Shown here: positions 1 through 10,471 of the stretch, in pieces
How the letters are laid out: every line of letters starts with the position of its first letter
Position numbering within the stretch: position 1 is the stretch's first letter
Source of the DNA: Fragum whitleyi
Lineage: Eukaryota > Mollusca > Bivalvia > Cardiida > Cardiidae
Assembly: GCA_948146395.1 (NCBI GenBank)
Contig: OX411547.1
Location: forward strand, 29,988,614-30,052,613
Direction: 5' to 3'
Length of the DNA: 64,000 nucleotides
Notes under the pieces: model-generated
Seen by the model: the letters and a program-made list of their open reading frames with translations, nothing else
Told to the model about the DNA's origin: nothing
The model's database searches: none
Program-made: the position numbers and the translations under genes

Positions 1-555
1 GTGGCTGCATTTCATCTACCACCTATGTTAATCAGTGTAATTTATTTTTGTAAAGAATCATGTTTCATCCAATAAATTCACTGCAGAAAAAACATTGTGT
101 CTTAATAGAAATAGCATGCAAAAATCTAAAAAATGTATTTGAGTGTGGGGCAATAAAGCTGGTGCTAAAGTCACAGAATGTATAAGCTTTAAACATGAAA
201 ATTATTCTATGCGCAGCTTGACGTTATGTATGTTTCTATGGCAAAGCTAATTTAATGCGTTATGTGAATTAATGGGATAAACATTTTAAACAATAGCCCC
301 TAAATGTTTGTTATTCATCATATGCTAATTTCAATGATTCTGATGAACAGTCTTCGAGATATAAAGAAAGTCCACAGACTTTTGGAACACCCCTTGTAGA
401 ATATAAAATTTGTGCTCATAAAATACAGAATTTATTAAACTCATCATCTAAAACAGATAAAAATTTGGCACAGCCTTGTTTTTATAGATGACTCGTCAAA
501 TAAATTCGGTATTCCATGACCCTTTTCAATATCCTCTATATATCATTAATATATA

Positions 556-1137
556 TACTCATCAAAACTCCTAAGCGGCCACTTGCTATTTTGGTCATAT
601 ATTATAAATGGCGTATGGTTATAATCGGTTTTCACTTGGATAATGTAGCTAAACCATTTATGAAGTCAATGAGATAAAAAGCAGCAAAAAACCCAAAAAG
701 AAATGTTTTAAAATTAAACGAATGTAGGAGTACCCTCGATTTCAAAGTTAACATTGGTGGGTGGGGTATTTTTGACATTTCTTGTTAGGATAAGGAATGT
801 GTAGATAATTATGGTATTTAATCTAATGTTTAGAACTCCATAAACGATTTACAACTGATATCAGTGAAAAATATTGATAGGATTTGCGTTTTTCATGTGC
901 CGAAAAAATCAATTTTCCCTAAAAATTGCCATTTTTGTAACTTTTGAATTTGAGGGTACAGGCGTTTGAATCCGTCTATAGGACACCCTTATGCATGATT
1001 TAGCACAATAATTGGACTGGATGCTGACAAAATGGCCACTCTATCGAAAGGCAAAATTGGCATTTCAAAATAAAAGCGGAAAATGTGTGAAAAATTGAGA
1101 AATGTAAGGTGGCCGCTTAGAACTTTTGAGTAGTATA
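556..1137. mobile_element. TIR element, copy 1 (mariner-like MITE)
   Basis: The left end reads TACTCATCAAAACTCCTAAG and the right end, reverse complemented, TACTCAAAAGTTCTAAG, followed on both sides by GCGGCCAC. A second copy lies at 46071-46651. Both start and finish at TA, which fits Tc1/mariner-type integration. There is no transposase frame inside, so it is a non-autonomous element. It lies in the intron upstream of the first sushi exon of the window. Confidence 0.75.
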
Positions 1138-1164
1138 TCAATATTGGTGGAGAAGTAATGAATC

Positions 1165-1445
1165 AAATTTATAATACATACTTTAAAGTGTTCTGTATAA
1201 ATAAATATATTACAAGGTTTGGGGAATTAATAATTGTCGAGGCTCTGCAAAGACAATTATCCATTCCCACAACCAAGTTAGATATCTTTTTTTAATACAA
1301 TACACTAAGTACGTATTATATTTAACTGATAACCTCTGTTTGCCTTGTTTTCGTTGATGTATCTAACAGAAAAGCAAGTTTCCTAAAAGTAACCGCATTA
1401 TATCATTGCTCTAAAGATATCCATATGTTATCATAAAAAGATATC
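1165..1445. repeat. Intron segment shared with 58594-58820
   Basis: This stretch aligns almost end to end with the segment upstream of exon B6. Shared blocks include ATAATACATACT, AATACACTA, ATAACCTCT and TATCATAAAAA. Here it precedes an A exon, there a B exon. A short insertion after AATAATTG distinguishes this copy. Nothing coding is seen. Confidence 0.6.
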
Positions 1446-1583
1446 ATATGGGATGTTATCACACGGATGTATGTTTAGTTCTAAGTAAAATTGGAATATG
1501 CAGAGTTTACAGTATACATGGTAATTAATATGTAGATACATGGTTAAATGTTTGAGAGTTTTTTTTAAAATTTTGTCTTTCAG

Positions 1584-1757
1584 AATGTTCCTCTTTATCT
1601 AGCCCTACCGATGGAAGCATTACATTAAATACGCCTAGTTTGATTGGTGATATAGCTTTATATAACTGCCCAAAAAACTATAGTTTAATTGGTCTAGCTC
1701 AGAGAGTCTGCCAATCAGATGGGCAATGGAGTGGCACACCCCCTACTTGTAATAGAG
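1584..1757 (+). CDS. Sushi (CCP) domain exon A1
   Basis: One 58-codon sushi domain encoded by one exon. The acceptor is TTTGTCTTTCAG and the donor GTAGGA. The first codon is split (G from the previous exon plus AA, Glu). Counting that Glu as residue 1, cysteines are at 2, 29, 43 and 56 and the conserved Trp is W49 in GQWSGTPPTC. Class-A hallmarks are TLNTPSLIGD, NYSLIGL and the sequon N32-Y-S. Sushi domains are small disulfide-bonded extracellular modules (Cys1-Cys3, Cys2-Cys4) of complement regulators and adhesion proteins; that is family knowledge, and the ligand here is unknown. It ends CNRG where A2 has CVRG. A1 and A2 share LAQRVC, setting them apart from A3 and A5. Confidence 0.9.
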
Positions 1758-2033
1758 GTAGGAACAATTACATTTCCTTACTTTATTAAATCTTCGGAAT
1801 CAACCAAACTTTTCTTTGTGAAGGTTCTTTATATAATTTAATATTCTTCTTTTAAATTTGTTGATCTGTTCTTTGCAATCCTGGAAAAGCTATTCTTGAA
1901 AATGCAACACCGCATGACAGCTTAACCCTTTCCTGTTTTACAAAATTTTAGACCTGTCCAAATTCAAAAGTTTTGTAGACGAGAATTCGAAGTGGATTTA
2001 ATTTGAAAAATAACCATTCAGGAGGGTAGAAAA

Positions 2034-2090
2034 TATTGTGAAAAAAAAAAGAAATTGCTTGTCGGAAGCAATTTCTTCTTTTTTCACAAT
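2034..2090. other. A/T-rich perfect hairpin
   Basis: ATTGTG plus an A-run and GAAATTGCTT pairs with AAGCAATTTC plus a T-run and CACAAT across the 5-nt loop GTCGG. The stem is about 25 bp. It lies 280 bp after exon A1. No transcript terminator role is claimed; it may be the remnant of a foldback element. Confidence 0.6.
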
Positions 2091-2190
2091 GTTTTCTCAA
2101 TCATAAATCACAGGCATGTAAAAAGCAGGGATTAAACAGCAAAGGGTTAAAATAGAAAAACAAAACAGGTTTTAGTGTTAACAAAACCAT

Positions 2191-2620
2191 TTTTAGCTCC
2201 ACTAGACACAGTCCAGCAGAGCTATTGTCATGGCCTGGTGTCCATCGTGAGTGTGTGCGTCTGTGCGTCCGCCCATTAACTTTTTCTTTAAACATCTTCT
2301 ATGTAACCATTGGGCCAATTTCAATGAAACTTTACCAGAATGTCCCTTGGTGACCCTTTTCAAAAATTGTTCATGAAATTTTGATTGGTTCATGAATATA
2401 GGCGTGGCAGGGCGGGGCTTATCTTGAGCCCGAAATCTTTGAAAGTTATCTCATCCTGAACCACTTGGCTGATTTCAAAGAAAGTTTACTGTAATGTTCC
2501 TTGGAAGACCTTCTTTAAAAATTGTTCATGAAATTTTGATTGGCCCATGAATATGGGCGTGGCAGGGCTGGGCTTAATTTGAGCCAGAAATCTTTGAAAG
2601 TTGTCTCCTCCTCTTGTTTA
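2191..2620 (+). repeat. Hairpin-headed dispersed repeat, AGCTCCAC type
   Basis: It starts TTTTTAGCTCCACTAG, then GAGCTATTGTCATGGC and a GTGCGTCCGCCC tract. The body carries two ~180-bp degenerate repeats around ATTTTGATTGG and GGGCGTGGCAGGGC. The same head recurs at 63689. The short minus-strand reading frames over it (2101-2393) are chance frames in repeat DNA. The 3' limit is uncertain. Confidence 0.6.
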
Positions 2621-3024
2621 AAAAATTAAGTTCTACATATGCCTTGGAATAATGTGTAATGAATTCTTTATTATAAAATCCTCTGCCACTGATGTCGGAC
2701 AATCAGCCCCAATCATTTGCATTGTAAGTCATAAAAATGCTCTTGAAGTACATGCCGAGGTGTTTTTTTTTCAGATTTAGTAGATGGTAACAATTGATAT
2801 TTTTAGAAATGTCAAGCCAGAACTGTATCCCTTGTTCACTTCTTTATTCTTTAAACACAAAACATAAAATAATTTAAATAATTTTAAACATTCTTCTAAT
2901 TTAATGAAACATTATTTTGACATGTTTTTGATTTGCATTTATTTATTTAAAACTGTTTTAAGTATGAAACTTCAGTTCAAAAATACTGATTGATATTGTG
3001 ATTGATTATTAACATTGCTTTCAG

Positions 3025-3201
3025 AATGCCCATTATTACTTGCTCCTTGTAATGGTCAAGTCTCAGTAGACAGTTACCCTAGCACAGTAGGAAAGTTGGC
3101 CAACTACACGTGTAATTCTAACTACATACTTCAGGGGAATACACAAACATTTTGTCAAGAAAATGGAACTTGGAGTGGTAAGGCTCCAACTTGTGTCAGA
3201 G
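3025..3201 (+). CDS. Sushi domain exon B1
   Basis: A 59-codon sushi exon with acceptor GCTTTCAG and donor GTAAGG. The four domain cysteines are residues 2, 30, 44 and 57, with W50 in NGTWSGKAPTC. Class-B hallmarks are SYPSTVG, LANYTC (sequon N27) and YILQGNTQ. It has an extra fifth cysteine, C9 (LLLAPCNGQ), where B3-B6 have Ser; only B2 shares it. An odd number of cysteines leaves one free for inter-domain or inter-chain bonding, if the protein folds as other sushi domains do. Confidence 0.9.
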
Positions 3202-3368
3202 GTAAGGATGTGGATTATCAGAAACTTTTACACTCTTATACAATGCAATGATCATGCAGCTTACAAAATAGCTGCGTACTCAAAATTAATTTCATTTGGG
3301 AATAAATCTTACTTTTCAGCGAATCAGAATGCAGGGATGTTAGTGGACACAACTTATATTAAATTTTT

Positions 3369-4200
3369 ATACCCCCCACCTTCGAGGTAGAGGGGGGTAT
3401 ATTGGTTTCACCATGTCTATCTGTCTGTCTATCCGTCCTTACATCTGTCCGTCCATAGACCTTTTCGTTTCCGGACTCTAACTCAAGAACCAAGTGACCT
3501 ACAATCATGAAACTTTACACAAATGTTCCTTATGACTCAAGAAAGCGCCCTATTATTTTTGGGTCAAAAAGGTCAAAGGTCAAGGTCACAGTCAGCCTTT
3601 GTTCAATTTTTGTTTTCTGGACTCTAACTTGAGAACCAAGTGACCTACAATCATGAAACTTTATACAACTGTTCCTTATGACCCAAGGATGTGCCCTATT
3701 GTTTTTGGGTCACAAAGGTCAAGGTCACAGTCAGCCTTTGTTCAATTTTCGTTTCCGGACTCTAACTCTAGAACCAAGTGACCTACAATTATGAAACTTT
3801 ATGGAAATATTGCTTATGATCCAAGGAAGTGCCCTATCGTTTTTGGGTCACATAGGTCAAAGGTCAAGGTCACAGTCATTTTTTGTTCAATTTTTGTTTC
3901 CGGACTCTAACTCATGAACCAAGCGACCTAGAATCATGAAACTTTATGGAAATGTTGCTTATGACCCAAGAAAAGGCCCTATTGTTTTGGGGTGTCAAAG
4001 GTCAAGGTCACAGTAATTTTTTTTAATGTTCATTTCTTGACTCTAACCAAAAAAAAACAAGCGACCTTGAATCATGAAACTTAATGCAAATGCTGCATAT
4101 GACCTCAATATTTAATACAAACATTTCCTGCACTAATAGCACCTGCATCTGACAAAGTGCTTGTGGGGGGTATAAGTCGGCTCTGCGACAGTTCTAGTTT
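3369..4200 (+). repeat. Hairpin-headed repeat, ATACCCCCC type
   Basis: The head is an imperfect palindrome, ATACCCCCCACC...GAGGGGGGTAT, followed by CTGTCTGTCTATCCGTCC. The body holds four ~120-bp tandem repeats built on GACTCTAACTC, AACCAAGTGACC, ATCATGAAACTTTAT and GTTTTTGGGTCA. It ends GGGGGGTATAAG...AGTTCTAGTTTTT. The last 92 bp before that end reappear inverted at 5132. No coding function. Confidence 0.65.
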
Positions 4201-4369
4201 TTAAAATGTCTTCCTTTGTTTAGGAATCAAGGTAGGTAAGTGGTCCAGGTCACAATTGAACTTTTTTGAAAGTGTCTATTTTCTTTAATTCATGTACAAA
4301 GTGACCTATTATTGAATTAATTATTCAATAATTTAATCAGTTGCCGTTTGTGATAGGTCATTTAGGGGA

Positions 4370-4510
4370 AAAGACTAGCAGGGGCCCAGTTGCCCATGGC
4401 CCCTAGATTTTGGGCTGGGTCCCTAGATTTTTGGAGAAAATACCTTTATTCCCAATTTTAAATGTTGATTTTTGGCAACCTGGGCCCCTAAGTAAAAATA
4501 GTTAGTCTTT
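4370..4510. mobile_element. Small foldback/MITE element
   Basis: Inverted ends AAGACTA and TAGTCTT enclose a second inverted pair, GGGGCCCAGTTGCC at 4381 and GGCAACCTGGGCCCC near 4478. The element is about 140 bp and has no coding capacity. Confidence 0.6.
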
Positions 4511-5131
4511 ATACCTGTCATTTGAAGCAAAGGTAACTATCACAATTGAACTTTTTTTCAAATTCTCATGACATCAAAACCAATCAAACCGTTTCATGAA
4601 ATTTTTTACCACTATAGCCAAAGATCTAACGATTTTTTCCTTTTGAAATTTGGGTCGGAAAGAGCAAGCCTCAGGCTGACAATTAAACCTGGTTTGAAAA
4701 GCCTTCTTGTGCTGGAACTTTGAAACCAGAGAAACTAGGATCATGGAACTATGCATAATAGTTATTAATGGCTAAGATTGGCGAGTACAATACCAGAATC
4801 AGTGACAATTTCCTTGATGATTATAAGGGTTCTTACTATGGATACAAAAATGCAATATGCTTACAATTCAATATATAGGAAATTATCTAGTAACATTAGT
4901 TTGCAGTTGAAAAGGATTCTTTTTTATTCAAGTAAAATGTATTTATTATAATACTTTTACAGTGTGATTTTTTGTTTTTTATAGAATATTTTTTATAAAT
5001 AGGTAACCTTTTCAAAACATGGTATATTTTCCTATAGAAATGAAATATGTATTGGATGTGAGTATCACTATCATAAAATTTTGAGTAAGAATACTGCTAT
5101 ATACACCTGCTCATAATTTGTATTCTAAGAA

Positions 5132-5223
5132 AAGCACTTTGTCAGATGCAGGTGCTATTAGTGCAGGAAATGTTTGTATTAAATATTGAGGTCATATGCA
5201 GCATTTGCATTAAGTTTCATGAT
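5132..5223 (-). repeat. Perfect inverted copy of 4071-4162
   Basis: All 92 bases match the reverse complement of 4071-4162, part of the repeat ending at 4200. It begins AAGCACTTTGTCAGATGCAG and ends GTTTCATGAT. No other part of that repeat is seen here. The copies are about 970 bp apart. Confidence 0.85.
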
Positions 5224-5814
5224 GATTGATCATCTAGAACTAGAAAAACCTAAGCATTGCAAATTTCTTGAAGCCTATTCAAATATGAGGCTCATATTTG
5301 CCATGACGACTGCCTTCAATGAAATGCACCTGCAACCAAATGCCAAGGTCACTTGGTAGGTAAATTTCATCTACCAAACTTAAATTTAGTAATACTTAAA
5401 GAACAATTTAACTTTTTCAATTTACCTAATGTCTCCCAGTTCAAGATACAATCCTTACATTTTGCATGATGGTATTCTCCAGTGGTATACATGTTCAAAT
5501 ACAAATGTCAAATTATTTCACAAGGTCACACTTATTTAAGAAGGCATTCAAAGAAGATGAAACATAACAAACTGACAAAACTTAACATTTTTCGAATTAC
5601 ATCAGCAGTGGAAGATCCAGGGTTTCTATAAAGGGGGTTAGATGTCAGCCTAGAATTTGAGTAATTTATTCCATATTATCCCTACCTATATAGATAGGAA
5701 TACTTTTGGACTAATTGCTCAAATTCTTATAATTAATGGTTATGCTTTCCAAAAACCAAAGCAAACTAATGAAATGCCTTATTTGCAACATTTATTCTAT
5801 ATTTTATAAATCAG

Positions 5815-5991
5815 AGTGTCTAGGCCTCAAAAATCCAAATAATGGTCAAGTAACTACACCAAGTAATCCAAGTATTAAAGGAGATGAAGCCACATATTCA
5901 TGTTTAACAAACTACAGCCTTGTAGGAAATGTGAACAGAACTTGTCTGGAAACTGGTGTGTGGAGCGGAGAACAACCAAATTGTCTGAGAG
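5815..5991 (+). CDS. Sushi domain exon C1
   Basis: A 59-codon sushi exon following TTTTATAAATCAG. The donor GTTAGG is weaker than the GTGAG or GTAAAG of other C exons. Cysteines are 2, 30, 44 and 57, and W50 lies in GVWSGEQPNC. Class-C hallmarks are NNGQVTTP, GDEATYSC, TNYSLVGN and NRTCLETG, with sequons at N33 and N41. It is the most diverged C exon: it reads LGLKNPN where the others read GLTNPT, and SIKGD for SIEGD. Confidence 0.88.
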
Positions 5992-6136
5992 GTTAGGTTA
6001 TTCAAATATAAAATTAATTGAAATACAGTTTGATTTGTAACAAAACATGTCTGCAAATTAATGTGTTGAGAATAATTTACTTATTTCAATGGTGAGGCTA
6101 TTCAGAATGTACCACTGTATAGCTATTGACCAAAAT

Positions 6137-6270
6137 TAGAACAGTCTAGAAACAGGTGACTTAATTGGAGAACAATCTACTAGTCTGAGAGATGTATTGA
6201 CTCAGAATGTAGAATCAAACAGTTTCATGGTAAATGTGAACAGAACTTATCTAGAATCAGGTATGGAGTG
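6137..6270 (+). pseudogene. Two decayed 3' fragments of class-C sushi exon
   Basis: 6137-6191 matches the last ~55 nt of C1 (AGAACAG, TGGAGAACAA, GTCTGAGAG), but its donor GT has become AT. 6219-6270 matches the preceding part (GTAAATGTGAACAGAACTTA). Neither has an acceptor or Cys1. They are debris of tandem 3'-half copying, as seen after C3, C4 and C5. Confidence 0.65.
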
Positions 6271-6519
6271 TAAACTGTTTGAAAAGCTAGTTCACATAGA
6301 ATTTTTTCTTGTCATGGATTAAATTGCATGTTTAGACTGCTTGTTTGATGAACAGGAATAAGATGCAATAACACAAAATGGGATAGATCCAAATATAAGT
6401 TTCAAAACAATCAAACCAAAGCTCAAGATTAAGCATTAAATTTTGTTTGTAACCTTTTTTCCTATGACGCAAGATCTTAAATCATTTACATGTTTGTGTT
6501 TTTATGTGTTTTAAAACAC

Positions 6520-7615
6520 AATGTTCCACCTTATCTGCTCCTACCAATGAACAAGTAACATCGCCAAACAATCCAACACGGAGTGGAGATGTGGTCACTT
6601 TTAGTTGTAATGTTACTTTATATTACAGAATGTTCCACCTTATCTGCCCCTACCAATGGACAAGTAACATCGCCAAACAATCCAACACAAAGTGGAGATA
6701 TGGTCACTTTTAGTTGTAATGTTCACTTTATATTACAGAATGTTCCACCTTATCTGCCCCTACCAATGGACAAGTAACATCGCCAAACAATCCAACACGG
6801 AGTGGAGATTTGGTCACTTTTAGTTGTAATGTTCACTTTATATTACAGAATGTTCCACTTTAACTCCCCCTTACAATGGACAAGTAACATCACCAAACAA
6901 TCCATCACAGATGGGAGATTTGGTCACTTTTAGTTGTAATGTTTACTTCATATTACAGAATGTTCCACCTTATCTGCTCCTACCAATGAACAAGTAACAT
7001 CACCAAACAATCCAACACGGAGTGGAGATGTGGTCACATTAGTTGCAATGTTCACTTTATATCACAGGATGTTCCACCTTATCTGCCCCTACCAATGGAC
7101 AAGTAACATCGCCAAACAATCCAACACGAAGTGGAGATATGGTCACTTTTAGTTGTAATGTTCACTTTATATTACAGAATGTTCCACCTTAACTCCCCTA
7201 CCAATGGACAAGTAACATCGCCAAACAATCCCTCACAGAGTGGAGATTTGGTCACTTTTAGTTGTAAAGTTTACTTTATATTACAGAATGTTCCACTTTA
7301 ACTGCACCTACCAATGGACAAGTAACATCACCAAACAATCCAACACAGAGTGGAGATATGGTCACTTTTAGTTGTAATGTTCACTTTATATTACAGAATG
7401 TTCCACCTTAACTCCCCTACCAATGGACAAGTAACATCACCAAACAATCCCTCACAGAGTGGAGATTTGGTCACTTTTAGTTGTAAAGTTTACTTTATAT
7501 TACAGAATGTTCCACTTTAACTGCACCTACCAATGGAGAAGTAACATCACCAAATAATCCAACACGGAGTGGAGATGTGGTTACTTTTAGTTGTAATGTT
7601 TACTTTATATTACAG
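6520..7615 (+). repeat. Array of 10 truncated class-D exons, ~110-bp period
   Basis: Copies start at 6520, 6629, 6739, 6849, 6959, 7068, 7178, 7287, 7397 and 7506 and run straight into intact exon D1 at 7616. Each carries a splice acceptor (TATATTACAG) and codons 1-31 of the D domain, ending at the second cysteine (TTTAGTTGTAAT), then jumps back to the next acceptor; the second half and the donor are missing. The first copy has lost its AG (ACACA for ACAGA). The 109-110 bp period is not a multiple of three, so reading through one copy hits AAG-TAA in the next. Likely spliced out as intron. Confidence 0.9.
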
Positions 7616-7792
7616 AATGTTCCACTTTAACTGCCCCAACCAATGGACAAGTAACATCACCAAACAATCCAACACGAAGTGGAGATGTGGTCACGTTTAG
7701 TTGTAATGAGAACTATCTTCTACAGGGGAACCAGAATAGGACATGTCAGAGTGATGGGACTTATACAGGGAACCAACCTACTTGTGCTAGAG
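7616..7792 (+). CDS. Sushi domain exon D1
   Basis: The only complete D exon of unit 1, the last member of the 110-bp array. Acceptor TATATTACAG, donor GTAAAT. Cysteines are 2, 30, 44 and 57. Class-D hallmarks are NGQVTSPNNPT, RSGDVVTFSC and NENYLLQGNQNRTC, with sequon N41. The position of the signature sushi Trp is Tyr (Y50 in GTYTGNQPTC), as in all five D exons. Only 105 nt of intron separates it from E1. Confidence 0.9.
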
Positions 7793-7897
7793 GTAAATTC
7801 CTATTTGAATAATAGGTTTGATTTTCAATTTGTTTAGAGCAATTGAAAATCAGCTAACTTGAGAAATTGAATAATGTTAATAAATGTTTTATTTCAG

Positions 7898-8071
7898 TTT
7901 GTCCTGATATAACTGGAACAGCCCTCAATACGACTGGTTCAACATCTCCATATATTGAGGGAAATATTGTCACTTTGTCATGTACCAGTCCATATACTAT
8001 AAATGGAGCAACCAACTTGACTTGTGAAAATACTGGATCATGGAGTGAAACTATTCCAACATGTAGGATAG
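7898..8071 (+). CDS. Sushi domain exon E1
   Basis: A 58-codon exon after TTTATTTCAG with donor GTTAGT. The split first codon gives Val (G+TT). Cysteines are 2, 29, 43 and 56, with W49 in GSWSETIPTC. Class-E hallmarks are CPDITGTAL, TGSTSPYIEGNIVTLSC, TSPYTINGAT and ENTGSW. Unlike E2, E3 and E5 it reads LNTTG for LTVTG and NLTC for TLTC, which creates sequons at N11 and N40. Confidence 0.9.
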
Positions 8072-8119
8072 GTTAGTAGATTGAAAATGGAAAATAACAT
8101 CATAACAGTTTTTGGTAGA

Positions 8120-8399
8120 TGTTTTGTTTGTTTGAATGGGTTTTACGTCGCTTTCAACAATTTTGCAGTTATATTGCAACGGCCGGAGCACCTAACAATG
8201 GATTCCTGGTATTTCTTCACCTTTACTACCATTACATCCTTTCCTTGCCTCCGACTGCTATCTCACATAGGTTTATATTTATCTACCCATTGGTGAGAGA
8301 CAAACGTCGGAAAAGATATTTGCCGCCATCGAGGATCGAACCCACGACTTCCAGATTGGAAGTCTTATGCCTAACCAACTGTGCTATGGTGGCGGCTCC
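8120..8399 (-). mobile_element. tRNA-headed SINE, minus strand, 14-bp TSD
   Basis: On the minus strand it begins with a tRNA-like head (GCCGCCACCATAGCACAGTT, B box GGTTCGATCC), followed by the body shared with 20931, 22976, 25127 and 58109 (CACCAATGGGTAGAT, GGAGGC, AGGAAAGGATGTAATGG, GGTGCTCCGGCCG). It is flanked by a perfect direct repeat CAGTTTTTGGTAGA at 8106-8119 and 8400-8413. It sits in the E1-A2 intron. Confidence 0.9.
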
Positions 8400-8833
8400 C
8401 AGTTTTTGGTAGAGAATAGAGATATAAGTATGATATTCAATATACAAAATGCATGTAGTGACCATAAAAAATATATTTTTTGTCAAACATTTAAAATATA
8501 AAAAATAAGTTAAGAACTGTTTCTACATATAGTTTGGAATTGGAGTACGATACATGTTGCTTTAAAAAAAACCAACAACATAATTTAAAGTTGAAATTTT
8601 GTAGTTGTAGTACATTAATTATATAAGATATAATATTTATAGTACACACAGAACATGCATCTATGAATTTACTCCATTATATTCGTTGATAATCATAACT
8701 AATATCTTTTCTTACAAAAAGATCTCAATATAAGTTATTTTATTAGTCAAATTTAATGTACAAAGATGCAGATCACATGTACAATTATATGAGTAGTTGT
8801 TAATAATATTTTCCTTTTCAACTTGACTTTCAG

Positions 8834-9007
8834 AATGTTCCTCTTTATCTAGTCCTATAGATGGCAGTATTACAGTAAATAATCCAAGTTTGATTGGTGA
8901 AATAGCCTTGTATAACTGCCCAGAAAATTACAGTTTGATTGGTCTAGCTCAGAGAGTCTGCCAATCAGATGGACAATGGAGTGGCACACCTCCAACATGT
9001 GTCAGAG
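8834..9007 (+). CDS. Sushi domain exon A2
   Basis: A 58-codon class-A exon, acceptor TTGACTTTCAG, donor GTAGGA. It reads ECSSLSSPIDGSI..., with cysteines at 2, 29, 43 and 56 and W49. It is closest to A1 (both CSSLSSP, LYNCP, LAQRVC and the same GTAGGAACAA donor context), as expected if units 1 and 2 are a recent tandem pair. Confidence 0.9.
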
Positions 9008-9189
9008 GTAGGAACAAAAACATAACCTTGCCTTATAGAATCTGCTAGAAATTTGTTAATGAAGATTTTTATTGTTTGACTTAATGATTTTTTCAATTAC
9101 AGTTCAAAAGGTCAATGTGTCAATCACTCTAGGTAAAGCTTCATTAGTGTCACCCACTGAAATCTATTTGAAGTAAGTCGGAGTTTTAA

Positions 9190-9308
9190 GGCCAACTTAT
9201 TTCAGGCCCAGCCTGGGCCTGTTGTTGTTTTTTCAGCTTGAAACCAGCCCTGTGTTCAGGATGACAAAAACAACAACGGGCCCTGGCTGGGCCTGAAATA
9301 AGTTGGCC
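9190..9308. mobile_element. Foldback element
   Basis: GGCCAACTTATTTCAGGCCC at the left pairs with GGGCCTGAAATAAGTTGGCC at the right, with a second pairing of CCTGTTGTTGT and ACAACAACGGG. The centre holds CAGCCCTGTGTTCAGGATGA, also found in the foldbacks at 38016 and 39975, so this copy may be a composite. Confidence 0.7.
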
Positions 9309-9381
9309 CTACATTCTTTATGATCCAACATTAACATAATCTAAAATAAACTTTTTTCCTGAAATTCATTTACTCTAATAT

Positions 9382-10003
9382 CAGGGCTTACCCTGGGTCA
9401 AAATTTCTTTAAGCCAATGTTTTAGCCAATTTGAAAATACTTTAGCCAAATTGACTACATTGTAGTCATCTTATTCTCCCAAGTTGAAAAAAAAAACCCA
9501 AAAACTTGCAGTATCCTTTTTTGTAATATTTTTTCATGAACCTTTAACTTGATTTATTACATTTGAATCAAAATTATTGTTTTCAATGATCATCTACTGT
9601 TACAAATGTATAAAAAATAATACGAAGCTTTTCACTTGGGAAAAAAACAAACCAGAAAGGATCAAGTGTCATCATACCTATTTAGACAACAACAACTAAA
9701 TTAGTTTCAAAATTTTTCTGTTTGTTTCAAAGCCATGATTTGATAGAAGAATATCAGTAGACTATTGAAATTTTATGACTTTTATCCATTAAACTGAACA
9801 TTACAGCCTTTAGAGAGCATCCTTAAGGATGATCTCTCATATTAATTTGTTAATTGTTCTACCAATGATCTTAACACTTTTGATTTTTCTTTTTCTATAG
9901 ATTCCCACCCTAGCCAGCATTTTAGCCAATTGAATTTTTTTTGTAGCCATTTTTTCAGAATTTTAGCCAATGGCTAAATTGGCTAAGGGCAGGGTAAGCC
10001 CTG
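9382..10003. mobile_element. Non-autonomous TIR element, CAGGGCTTACCCTG ends
   Basis: CAGGGCTTACCCTG at the left matches CAGGGTAAGCCCTG at the right. Both ends then carry repeats of TTAGCCAAT/ATTGGCTAA. The flanks read AATAT before (up to the terminal T) and AATAT after, a possible short target duplication. Length 622 bp, no transposase. The ends resemble hAT-like termini, but I do not assign a superfamily. Confidence 0.65.
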
Positions 10004-10471
10004 AATATGAATTAGAATTTAGAATCAATATCACTAATTGTAGCTGGAATTGGATTGATATAACAGGTTTGAATGAAAAAAAAAAAAATGTTCGAAAACA
10101 AATGCTTCAAACGGCTGGAACTTTATTATATCTGGGAATCTATACCTAATTGTTTTACCTTTTATACCTTATTGTAAATCACATTTGCCTTTTGGGTGAT
10201 CTTGACTATGGTATGAACAGATTGTATCTTCAAAAAACTATCATTTTACATAAGACATTCTTTTCTTTCGAAAAGGCCTGAAAAATTGGCGATGCAAATT
10301 TTTAGAACTTTTAGTCTTTCTTGATGACATAGTCATAGTCTTTATCATATAACCTTGATTCTAAAGAGAACAGGTGCATATCATGAGTTTACCTAAAAGC
10401 TGGCACAAGCTTGGTAAATGCTATTTAGCTATTTTTAGATGTAAATACAAGAGACTATATTTTAAGTTACG

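Noticed and set aside
2202..2393. Small minus-strand reading frames near 2.1-2.4 kb
   Set aside because: They overlap the AGCTCCAC-type dispersed repeat and correspond to no domain.
6504..6777. Short proteins combining two D half-exons read straight through
   Set aside because: They cross an unspliced acceptor and end at the AAG-TAA of the next unit; they are reading-frame artefacts of the array.
6520..7792. Regular ~110-bp repeats could be read as a CRISPR array or anonymous satellite
   Set aside because: The repeats are contiguous, have no unique spacers and encode the first half of a sushi exon with a splice acceptor; the genome is eukaryotic.
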